Assembly (NCBI GenBank): GCA_964554125.1
Contig: CAZKNG010000003.1
Coordinates: forward strand, 9,059 to 73,058
Origin: JAGHBT01 sp035311885
GTDB taxonomy: Bacteria > Krumholzibacteriota > Krumholzibacteriia > Krumholzibacteriales > WJIX01
Direction: 5' to 3'
Length of the DNA stretch: 64,000 nucleotides
Positions 45,008 through 52,225 of the stretch are shown here, in pieces. The notes beneath the pieces were generated by a model. That model ran no database searches and was not told where the DNA came from. It saw only the letters and a program-made list of their open reading frames with translations. Positions within the stretch are counted from its first letter, which is position 1; each line of letters begins with the position of its first letter. The position numbers and the translations under genes were made by a program.

Positions 45008-45038
45008 GAGGGTTATCAAACAGGGCCTCTTAACCCTC
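45008..45038. repeat. Perfect 8-base dyad upstream of the pilM promoter
   Basis: GAGGGTTA at 45008-45015 and TAACCCTC at 45031-45038 are inverted copies with a 15-base spacer. It lies downstream of pilD and upstream of the sigma-54 promoter. No T-run follows on the minus strand, so an activator site is as likely as a terminator. Confidence 0.45.
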
Positions 45039-45084
45039 AGTGAGAGAATTACACAATTGCAAGGTTTTTGTGCAAAGTGATAAA

Positions 45085-45858
45085 TTAATAAAAATTCAGA
45101 AAGTACCAGCTGATAAAAAAATCCCCCAGTAGCAGACAGAGAATCCCCGCGGGCGCGAGGAACGATCCAAAAGGAACAGCTGTCCTGCCGGTCCCCCCTT
45201 TGCGTAAGAGGAAAATGCCATAAAGAGCTCCAAAGAATGAAGCGACAAGTATAACGGGTAACACAAGTCTTATTCCAAGAAACGCCCCTATCATGGCCAT
45301 AAGTTTAACGTCCCCTCCACCCATACCCTCAGTCTTTCTAAAAGATTTATAAGTTAAACCCACAAGATAGAGAGAACCGCCTCCTGCTAAAGCGCCGTAG
45401 AAAGAACTCGATAAAGCGATATCTGTACTTAAATAAGCCCATATGAAACCGATCAGTATAAACGGCAGACTGATCGAATCGGGTATGATTTTGTGCTCCC
45501 AGTCTATCAATGTAACGGCGATAAGGGACATAATAAACGGATATATAAATAATAGATCCAGGGTGAATCCCGAATAATAAAAACAGAGTAGGGCCAGAAT
45601 CCCGCCAGAAAGCTCAATAAACGGATACCTCGGAGATATTTTCTTCCCGCAGCCGGCGCACTTCCCCTTAAGAAATATATAGCTTAAAAGGGGAATATTC
45701 TCGTACCACCTTAATACGCGCCGGCAGGCAGGGCAGGAAGACCTGGGGCGTATAACAGATCCGCCTCTGGGTACCCTGTATATAATCACGTTAAGAAAAC
45801 TTCCGGCCGCGAGACCGGCGGTGAAAATGAATATTAACGCTACGGGATTCGTATTCAA
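45085..45858 (-). CDS. pilD: Prepilin peptidase PilD
   Basis: A 257-residue inner-membrane aspartyl protease that cleaves and methylates prepilins. The cytoplasmic loop has paired cysteines C42/C45 and C67/C70 (SCPACRR, KCAGCGKK). DWEHKIIPD and GMGGGDVKLMAMIGAF carry the two catalytic aspartates. Seven to eight membrane helices are visible. The start is TTG, overlapping the upstream TPR gene by four bases. Confidence 0.95.
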   Translation of the reverse strand: MNTNPVALIFIFTAGLAAGSFLNVIIYRVPRGGSVIRPRSSCPACRRVLRWYENIPLLSYIFLKGKCAGCGKKISPRYPFIELSGGILALLCFYYSGFTLDLLFIYPFIMSLIAVTLIDWEHKIIPDSISLPFILIGFIWAYLSTDIALSSSFYGALAGGGSLYLVGLTYKSFRKTEGMGGGDVKLMAMIGAFLGIRLVLPVILVASFFGALYGIFLLRKGGTGRTAVPFGSFLAPAGILCLLLGDFFISWYFLNFY

Positions 45859-46541
45859 TCTTTTTCTTTCTTTGAAAGTTTCTTTTCAAGTTTTTCAATA
45901 TAACCCGCTGCCAGATCATCCATGAAGGGATCGTTCGAGCTATCGGCCAGTCTTCTCCACATATTTATACTTGTTTCGACATCTCCGCCCCTGGCCGCGG
46001 CGCTCGCCGCGAAACGCATTGCCCGTTCATCGGCGCCGGGCATATCCGCGGCAAGTCTGAAATAGCGCTGAGATTCCTTATAATCATTCCCGTCGAGGTA
46101 ATAGAGAAATCCTGCTTCGAAGGCCAGCGACCACTCCGCGGGATTATTTTCAATCCCTTTCCTTAGAATCTCAATCCCTTCCTCTAACTCCCCGAGGTCC
46201 TGAGCCATAATGACAGCACTGAGTTTGTAAGCAAAGATAAACCGTGGATCGAGATCTGTTATTACATCGGCAAGATGGCGAAAGAGTCTCAAGCTGTTCT
46301 TTCCCATCCTGTAACCGCCGTAATACTGCACCGTCTTAAACCATAAAATATCTGAAACAATATTTCTGTAACCCAGAGAGAACATTCTTACCGCTTCACT
46401 CGAGGGAAGGTACATGATATCGGCTTTTCTATTCCTGCCGCTTATTCCTTCCACACTCTTAGATACCCCCACAAGCAGCAGGGCAGCCGCTATTATAAAC
46501 AGAGTATTTCTAAATAGTCCCTTCATATCCTCTTTACACAA
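45855..46541 (-). CDS. Membrane-anchored TPR-like protein of the pil cluster
   Basis: A 228-residue protein with one N-terminal membrane helix (LFIIAAALLLVGVSKSV) and about four helical repeats from residue 85 on (FAYKLSAVIMAQDLGELEEG, FEAGFLYYLDGNDYKES). The segment YLPSSEAVRMFSLGYRNIVSDILWFKTVQYYGG resembles proteins encoded near pilus ABC genes in delta-proteobacterial genomes. It overlaps both neighbours (permease and pilD). Starts: TTG at 46541 or ATG at 46526. Its role is unknown; the gene order points to pilus biogenesis. Confidence 0.7.
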   Translation of the reverse strand: MCKEDMKGLFRNTLFIIAAALLLVGVSKSVEGISGRNRKADIMYLPSSEAVRMFSLGYRNIVSDILWFKTVQYYGGYRMGKNSLRLFRHLADVITDLDPRFIFAYKLSAVIMAQDLGELEEGIEILRKGIENNPAEWSLAFEAGFLYYLDGNDYKESQRYFRLAADMPGADERAMRFAASAAARGGDVETSINMWRRLADSSNDPFMDDLAAGYIEKLEKKLSKKEKD

Positions 46542-47304
46542 ACTCTCTTTTTCGGAAAATAAAACAGGAGAAATATATAATAACAGAGCAATAAACGATC
46601 GCGTAACCTACTGTGATCATAATATCTGAATACTGAAAATTCATTCCGTGGACCGCTTCATGACGCAGATTGAAAAGATTGAGATTCGGCAGGATATAAT
46701 AGAAAGCATCTACGATAAATTTCATCGCCTGTGAACCGAATTTCTCAGCGAAAACACGCAGATCGCCGCTCAAACTTCCGGCGACAAAGATACACAGAGT
46801 GAAAAAGAATGTCAGAATAGGGGACGTAAATGTGCTGAATAATATTACAATCGAAGTTATAACGGCCATTTCAAGAAGAGAAAGGAAGATGGCGGCGAGT
46901 ATCCCCGCCGTTATACTGCCTCCGCTTAGTACAACAACAACAACCGTTACCGCGGCCATAATGATAACCATCATTGTAAGAGCGGCCATTATACCAGAAA
47001 ACTTCCCGATAAGATATTCCAGCCGCGTGACAGGTCTTGTAAAAATCATATATACAGCTCTTTTGTCTACTTCCTTGTGCAGAAGTGTGCTTCCGGAGAC
47101 AACCGCTGTAAAAATGCCGAAAAGTGAAATAAACGCCAACGCCACGTCTGTTATTATCTTATCCTTTGCCGCGCCGACAGAAAGGGGAGAAAGTATATAT
47201 GTGCTGATAATCAGGATCACTCCGAAAAAAAGGACTATATAGAGGAGTTTGCCCCTGATTAATTCGCGGAATGTATTAAACGCTATATTTGCTATTCTTT
47301 CCAT
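46534..47304 (-). CDS. pilI: ABC-2 type transporter permease (PilI-like)
   Basis: A 256-residue membrane protein with about six helices of the ABC-2 type. The first (FRELIRGKLLYIVLFFGVIL) and the following KEVDKRAVYMIFTRPVTRLEY loop are typical of gliding/export permeases. I chose the ATG at 47304 with GGAGG upstream. It pairs with the ATPase gene just before it. The symbol follows the Myxococcus pilG-pilH-pilI transporter needed for pili, by position and family rather than close sequence match. Confidence 0.7.
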   Translation of the reverse strand: MERIANIAFNTFRELIRGKLLYIVLFFGVILIISTYILSPLSVGAAKDKIITDVALAFISLFGIFTAVVSGSTLLHKEVDKRAVYMIFTRPVTRLEYLIGKFSGIMAALTMMVIIMAAVTVVVVVLSGGSITAGILAAIFLSLLEMAVITSIVILFSTFTSPILTFFFTLCIFVAGSLSGDLRVFAEKFGSQAMKFIVDAFYYILPNLNLFNLRHEAVHGMNFQYSDIMITVGYAIVYCSVIIYFSCFIFRKREFV

Positions 47305-47332
47305 AACTTTCCTCCGCGTTTCCATAGAGATA

Positions 47333-48313
47333 CTAAATCGAACTTTCAACCCGGGCTTTATCAGAGTCAACCGCGGATTTTATCTCCTTATCCTGTTCTG
47401 TGATCTCATTTACAAAGATCTCTTCCAGAGAGTATTTAACGGAAGCAACCTTGATTATCTCAGAGCCTTTATTTAATAAATACTGCAGGACACTCCGTGT
47501 ATATTCCTGCTTTTTTACAACCAGAAAGATCTTATCGCCCACTCTCTTTACAGAATCCGTATATTGAGCCACAATCTTCTCCCCGTCACGCGGAAACGCT
47601 TGCGCTGTTATATCAAGCTTTCCCTTCCCAATCCTGAAAAGTTCATCGAGCCCGGCATCTTTTACTATCTTCCCCTTACGGATAATACAAACCCTGTCGC
47701 AAAGAGTCTCCATATCGGAGAGTATATGCGATGAGAAAAATATCGTTTTACCCTTCTTTTTAAGCTCAAGAAGAAAATCCCTGGTCATTTTTCTTCCCAT
47801 GGGATCAAGTCCGGAGAATGGTTCGTCAAGTATCAGCAGATCCGGATCATGAATTACAGCCTGAGCAAGCCCGGCTCGCTGCAGCATACCCTTTGAAAAA
47901 CCGCTCAATCTTTTTTTCCCGTCTCCCGCCAGACCTACCCTGCTTATGACCTTCATTATGCTGTCATTTAATTCTTCTCCGCCGATACCGCTCATCTTCC
48001 CGCAAAACTTAAGGAATTCCTCGAGCGTGAGGTGCGGATAAAAGAATGGGTTTTCAGGTAGAAAACCTACCGCTCTTTTCGTATGAGTATCCGAGATAGA
48101 TCTGCCTAGCACACTGACATTTCCCGAATCAGGTTTTATGAGCCCGAGAATAATCTTTATCGTGGTTGTTTTTCCCGCTCCGTTAGGTCCAAGAAATCCG
48201 AGAATCTCTCCCTCGCCGGCGGAAAAGGAGATGCCACGTAGAACCCTGCTCTTCTTGAGCATAAAATTACCCCGGAAGGTTTTTACTATATCTTCGACAC
48301 TTAGAATCTTCAT
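47333..48313 (-). CDS. pilH: ABC transporter ATP-binding protein (PilH-like)
   Basis: A 326-residue ATPase. FLGPNGAGKTTTIKIILGL near residue 38 is Walker A, LSGFSKGMLQRAGLAQAV the ABC signature, and LLILDEPFSGLDPMGR Walker B with the D-loop. The last 90 residues form the extra domain seen in ABC-2 exporters. I chose the ATG at 48313 with AGGTGG upstream. By place (after pilA, before a permease and pilD) it corresponds to PilH of Myxococcus xanthus. A sigma-54 promoter lies at 48479-48493. Confidence 0.75.
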   Translation of the reverse strand: MKILSVEDIVKTFRGNFMLKKSRVLRGISFSAGEGEILGFLGPNGAGKTTTIKIILGLIKPDSGNVSVLGRSISDTHTKRAVGFLPENPFFYPHLTLEEFLKFCGKMSGIGGEELNDSIMKVISRVGLAGDGKKRLSGFSKGMLQRAGLAQAVIHDPDLLILDEPFSGLDPMGRKMTRDFLLELKKKGKTIFFSSHILSDMETLCDRVCIIRKGKIVKDAGLDELFRIGKGKLDITAQAFPRDGEKIVAQYTDSVKRVGDKIFLVVKKQEYTRSVLQYLLNKGSEIIKVASVKYSLEEIFVNEITEQDKEIKSAVDSDKARVESSI

Positions 48314-48478
48314 AAATTTAAACCACCTGTAGATCTCTCTTCCGGATGGCCCCGGAGCCATATTAAACTCTAAATAAATACCTGACGCATAAAATCTTTA
48401 CATCCACAATTAAAACCCGGCAAATATTCTGCCTTTAAGAGGTACTTTCTTAACATTTTTTTCTCTATTGCATTTATT

Positions 48479-48493
48479 GCAGATATTATGCCA
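48479..48493 (-). promoter_or_regulatory. Sigma-54 promoter of the pilH-pilI-TPR-pilD operon
   Basis: On the minus strand TGGCATAATATCTGC fits TGGCA-N6-YTGC with the essential GG and GC in place, preceded by CTTT as at pilA. It lies about 166 bases before the pilH ATG. The predicted start is near 48467. A GGGTG/CACCC dyad (48515-48519 and 48538-48542) lies just upstream. Confidence 0.65.
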
Positions 48494-48624
48494 AAGTGGG
48501 CCTATAGTGTAAAGGGGTGTCACCTTATGAAAAGGGGCACCCTTGTTAGTTTATATTTCTTCCTGTAAGTTCCGGTAACCAAACTATTTTAAGGCTGAAG
48601 GTGTGTAAAATTCGTTAATAGAAT

Positions 48625-49803
48625 TTACAAAAAGCGATTCTGTACTTTTTCAACAGCACCCCGGAGAGTACAGACTGATACACCGCCTGCAATTGGATAT
48701 CCCTCATCTACAGGAGAAACAATCAAGCACTCATCCAGTTTAAGATCTTTCTTTGCATTCCAGAATCCCCTGGTGACCTGCGGCGAAGTTGACGCCTTAC
48801 ACTCTATGCCTATAGTACGATTTTGCCTCGAAACAACCAGATCAATCTCCGCTCCGGCTGAAGTACGATAAAACCCGAAACTACAGTTTTTTATGTTTGA
48901 GAGAATATTTTCTATGACAATCCCTTCCCAGGATGCGCCGAACACGGGATGCCCGAGTAATTGATTGAAATCACATATTTCAAGAAGTGAATTCAGTATC
49001 CCGGAATCTCTTATATAAACTTTCGGCGATTTTACCAGACGTTTTTTTACATTGCTGATAAACGGGGGAAGGACTCGAATCATAAATGATTTTGTCAGTA
49101 TATCAAGATAACGTTTCACTGTCGTGTGGCTCATCCCCAAAGATTGTCCAAGTTTGCTGGTATTTAGAATATGACCGTGATAATGCGCCAGCATTTGCCA
49201 TAGACGCTCCATGGTAGTTGAAGGAATCTTAAATCCGAGTTGAGGTATATCTCTTTCCAGAAAAGTACGGATGAATTCTTCTCGCCACCTTAACGAAGCG
49301 TCCTCGGTCTGCCTGAGGAAACTTAGCGGAAATCCTCCCCTTAACCAGAGAGGTTGCAATGAGTTGTAACTGGCGTTGGCGGTAACCTCCCAGCATAGAA
49401 AAGGTGTTAATTCCAAATAGGCAATTCGTCCGGCGAGGGTTTCAGATGACTGCCGAATAAGATCCCGCGAGGCAGACCCCAGGATAAGGAACTGCCCGGT
49501 TGTATCATTTTCATCAATAATACTCCTCAGAAAGGGGAACAGCTCTGGGGTCCGTTGAATTTCATCCAGGCAGAATACTTTTTCCGGATTCGATTTGAAG
49601 AATAATTCGGGATCAGATAATTTACGCAGATCGGAAGGCCTTTCCAGATCCAGGTAATATGCCCCGGGATCTGTTCTAAGAAAATGTTTGGCCAGAGTAG
49701 ATTTTCCAACCTGCCTGGGTCCCAGAATAACAACAGCCGGAAATTCTTTCATATAGCGCCCAAGATCCGACTGGAGTTGCCGTGGTATATATTTACCTTG
49801 CAT
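48625..49803 (-). CDS. AAA ATPase with DUF4143 domain
   Basis: A 392-residue ATPase of the widespread AAA_14/DUF4143 family. VVILGPRQVGKSTLAKHFL near residue 34 is Walker A, FCLDEIQRTPELFPFL near 77 Walker B, and LILGSASRDLIRQ the sensor. A winged-helix linker with LGQSLGMSHTTVKRYLDIL near 230 precedes the DUF4143 nuclease-like part (AGAEIDLVVSRQNRTIGIECKAS). Function is unknown; the genes move between genomes. It interrupts the pilus cluster between pilA and pilH and is flanked by hairpins. Confidence 0.85.
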   Translation of the reverse strand: MQGKYIPRQLQSDLGRYMKEFPAVVILGPRQVGKSTLAKHFLRTDPGAYYLDLERPSDLRKLSDPELFFKSNPEKVFCLDEIQRTPELFPFLRSIIDENDTTGQFLILGSASRDLIRQSSETLAGRIAYLELTPFLCWEVTANASYNSLQPLWLRGGFPLSFLRQTEDASLRWREEFIRTFLERDIPQLGFKIPSTTMERLWQMLAHYHGHILNTSKLGQSLGMSHTTVKRYLDILTKSFMIRVLPPFISNVKKRLVKSPKVYIRDSGILNSLLEICDFNQLLGHPVFGASWEGIVIENILSNIKNCSFGFYRTSAGAEIDLVVSRQNRTIGIECKASTSPQVTRGFWNAKKDLKLDECLIVSPVDEGYPIAGGVSVCTLRGAVEKVQNRFL

Positions 49804-50142
49804 ATTGAATACCTCGCGTTCATATTACATGATAGAATACAATATACTTACTTGAAAAGCAAACTTTATTTTAGGGGCGGGCATGGATTTCTGATCCGCC
49901 CCGAACAGAACGATCAGAAAGAACGAATCATAGGCTTATAAAACGCAGTTTTTCCGCGGTGGAAAGAGGCCGCGCCTCTGACAATGCCGGTCAGCGGATA
50001 GAAACCCTGCCGATTTTATGGGATCATTAGAAGTCTTTTTGTAAAGTGCTGACAAACAGGCATGCTGCCGGCTTTGTAGCCATAAATCAAAAACGGGCGG
50101 CCCGTGTGAGCCGCCCGCAGCAATGCTAAACTTTGCTCTTTC
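49804..50142. other. Intergenic region with GC-rich hairpins
   Basis: A 339-base gap between the ATPase gene and pilA. GGGGCGG at 49874-49880 pairs with CCGCCCC at 49896-49902. AGAGGC at 49966-49971 pairs with GCCTCT three bases later. The pilA terminator is at 50088-50116. No gene was seen. Confidence 0.5.
50088..50116 (-). terminator. Rho-independent terminator of pilA
   Basis: GGGCGGC at 50095-50101 pairs perfectly with GCCGCCC at 50110-50116. On the minus strand the stem is followed by G and a run of T residues. It lies about 27 bases after the pilA stop codon. Confidence 0.85.
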
Positions 50143-50577
50143 TTACTGTCCGCTCGTTAATGTAATTACCAGTTCTCCGGCATCTTCACCGCAGCCGGTA
50201 ATAGTATAACCCATTGAAGTTCCTGAAGCGTTTGTGGTATCATCGTAACCTGTCTGGCCAGCTGTGGCGGCAGTTCCATCCACCGGTTCCGTGGCAGCGT
50301 TGGTAAATGGATTTGACAGGCTAGTACCGCCGGGCAACAAATCAACCAAATCTTCGCCATTCGAAAGGGTAGTTGATAGATCTGCAGCATATACTCCGTT
50401 ATTCTGTACGGCAAAATCTTCGGCCGCCAGCTGAACTGTATGGCAGTTTGACTTAACCGAAGCCTCTTTCGCTCTCGACTGCATACTGATAAAGTTAGGA
50501 ATAGCAATCGCGGCTAAAATACCGATAATCACAACAACGATCATAAGCTCAATCAGCGTAAAACCCTTGTTATTCAT
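50143..50577 (-). CDS. pilA: Major type IV pilin PilA
   Basis: A 144-residue type IVa prepilin. The leader MNNKG is cut before F6; E10 (Glu5 of the mature form) and the helix FTLIELMIVVVIIGILAAIA follow the canonical pattern. The globular domain has only two cysteines (C43 and C133), Gly/Thr/Asn-rich loops and no aromatic clustering. AAAGGAGG lies before the ATG. It has its own sigma-54 promoter (50700-50714) and terminator. Confidence 0.97.
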   Translation of the reverse strand: MNNKGFTLIELMIVVVIIGILAAIAIPNFISMQSRAKEASVKSNCHTVQLAAEDFAVQNNGVYAADLSTTLSNGEDLVDLLPGGTSLSNPFTNAATEPVDGTAATAGQTGYDDTTNASGTSMGYTITGCGEDAGELVITLTSGQ

Positions 50578-50699
50578 TCTGCACCTCCTTTAGGTACTTA
50601 AACTCAAAGCTTACACTTTGAAAATCAAAACCTTACGGCTGTTAAAACCGTCGAAACTCTTTTTTCTAAGACCTCTTACGGTCTCCTTTTTAGTAATGG
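50578..50699 (-). promoter_or_regulatory. Structured 5' leader of pilA
   Basis: About 110 bases between the predicted transcript start and the ATG can form three small hairpins: AGACC/GGTCT (50669-50684), ACGGC/CCGT (near 50635-50651), and CAAAG/CTTTG (near 50606-50621). No known riboswitch consensus was recognised. The structures may affect mRNA stability. Confidence 0.4.
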
Positions 50700-50714
50700 G
50701 CAATTTATATGCCA
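50700..50714 (-). promoter_or_regulatory. Sigma-54 promoter of pilA
   Basis: On the minus strand TGGCATATAAATTGC matches TGGCAY-N5-TTGC, preceded by CTTT. Transcription would start near 50688. Dyads at 50756-50765 and 50773-50797 lie 40-85 bases upstream, where PilR-type activators bind. Confidence 0.85.
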
Positions 50715-50755
50715 AAGAGCACGCGGGATCCATAAACGTTAATCCTTTGTCTCAT

Positions 50756-50797
50756 ATAACGTTATACCAGCACCGCGGTTAATACGTATTACCGTGG
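50756..50797. promoter_or_regulatory. Two palindromes upstream of the pilA promoter, possible PilR sites
   Basis: ATAACGTTAT at 50756-50765 is a perfect palindrome. CCGCGGTTAATACG and CGTATTACCGTGG (50773-50797) form a near-perfect dyad with one extra T and one mismatch. Their distance from the -24 box suits enhancer-binding sites of a sigma-54 activator. Confidence 0.5.
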
Positions 50798-50839
50798 ATT
50801 GTAAATTGCCATTTCGCACTCCAGCTATGCAACGGTTCA

Positions 50840-52222
50840 TTATTCCGACCCCACCTTCTGTCCTTCACGGCTCAGTCCGTAACGCTGGATTTTCCGGTAA
50901 AGTGTTGACGCGTTGATCCCTAATATCTCACTGGCCTTCTTCTTCTGCCATCCCGTTTCATCGAGAACTGAGATGACATACTCCTTTTCAAGCTCCTCGA
51001 GAGTTATCTTCTCCCTGTCTAAACTCAGCTTCCTTTTACTTCTCGAATGAAAACGTATCTTGTCCGGCAGGTCATGGGGTTTTATTGTATCACCCTCCTG
51101 GAGTACAATGGCCCGTTCAATTATATTTTCCAGTTCACGTACATTCCCGGGCCAATCGTAATTTACCATCAGTTCCAGCGCTTTGTCTGAAATTGTCTTT
51201 TTTCTTTTTGATTTTTCAGATGCCATCTTAAGAAAATGTTCGACAAGAAGAGGTATGTCACTCGACCTGTGCTTGAGCAGAGGAATCTTTATAGGTATAA
51301 CGTTCAAACGGTAATAAAGATCCGGACGGAAATTGCCCGCACGCACCTCTTCTTCGAGATCCGCGTTGGTTGCCGCGATTAAACGCACATTTACTTTTAT
51401 GGGACTTGTCCCGCCAACAGGTACTATTTCTCTTTCCTGAAGAACCCTCAGCAGCTTAACCTGAATCGCAGGTGATGTTTCCCCGACTTCATCGAGAAAA
51501 AATGTCCCCCCGCATGCCACCCTGAACAATCCATCCTTGTCTCTGATCGCTCCGGTAAAGCTCCCCTTGACATGTCCGAAAAGCTCACTTTCAAGAAGAT
51601 TCTCCGGCAGAGCCCCGCAGTTAATGGAAACAAAGGGTTTATCAGACCTGTTGCTTTCATGGTGAATTGACTTTGCTACAAGCTCCTTTCCCGTTCCACT
51701 CCTCCCTCTTATAAGAATAGTACTGTCGGTGGCGGCAACCTTTTTTACCCTCTGAAAAACCTTCTGCATCGGTTCACTCTCACCTATAATATTCTTATAA
51801 CTGTCCTTTTTTCTCTGCTTCTTATTTATATAGGCATTTTCATTACTGGTTCTACGCGCCTCAACCGCGTTATGAACTATCATCTTTATTTCATCATTCT
51901 TTGCCGCCCTTTTAACCATATAGTGAAAAGCGCCTTTATTAAGAGCGTCAATCGCTGTCTTCTGTGAAGCGTAAGCGGTCATAATTATGACGGGAAGGTT
52001 CGGCTTGTGGCTTTTCACAGCTGAGAGAACTTCAATGCCGTCAATCCCCTTCATTTTTATATCGGTCATAACGGCGTCATATTCCGCCTTCTTTATCTCC
52101 GATATGGCTTGCTTACCGCTGCTGACCGTTTTAACCTTATACCCTTCCTTCTTGAGCATTATTGAAAGGTATTTACACATACTCTTTTCATCATCAACTA
52201 TTAATACTCTCTCGCCTGCCAT
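50840..52222 (-). CDS. pilR: Sigma-54 dependent response regulator PilR
   Basis: A 460-residue transcription activator. The receiver has D10, D11 and the phosphoacceptor D54 (VMTDIKMKG) with T82 and K104; the usual proline after the lysine is R105. The AAA domain carries RGRSGTGKE at 172-180, GSFTGA at 220-225 for sigma-54 contact, and FRPDLYYRLNVIPI. A Fis-type helix-turn-helix (KKKASEILGINASTLYRKIQ) ends the protein. It sits three bases after pilS, in a locus with five sigma-54 promoters. Confidence 0.94.
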   Translation of the reverse strand: MAGERVLIVDDEKSMCKYLSIMLKKEGYKVKTVSSGKQAISEIKKAEYDAVMTDIKMKGIDGIEVLSAVKSHKPNLPVIIMTAYASQKTAIDALNKGAFHYMVKRAAKNDEIKMIVHNAVEARRTSNENAYINKKQRKKDSYKNIIGESEPMQKVFQRVKKVAATDSTILIRGRSGTGKELVAKSIHHESNRSDKPFVSINCGALPENLLESELFGHVKGSFTGAIRDKDGLFRVACGGTFFLDEVGETSPAIQVKLLRVLQEREIVPVGGTSPIKVNVRLIAATNADLEEEVRAGNFRPDLYYRLNVIPIKIPLLKHRSSDIPLLVEHFLKMASEKSKRKKTISDKALELMVNYDWPGNVRELENIIERAIVLQEGDTIKPHDLPDKIRFHSRSKRKLSLDREKITLEELEKEYVISVLDETGWQKKKASEILGINASTLYRKIQRYGLSREGQKVGSE

Positions 52223-52225
52223 TAA

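Noticed and set aside
46799..47242. 147-codon plus-strand frame
   Set aside because: Antisense to the ABC permease; a Thr/Ile-rich artefact of reading membrane helices backwards.
50578..50699. GEMM-type riboswitch before pilA
   Set aside because: The conserved GEMM core elements are not present; only small unrelated hairpins are seen.
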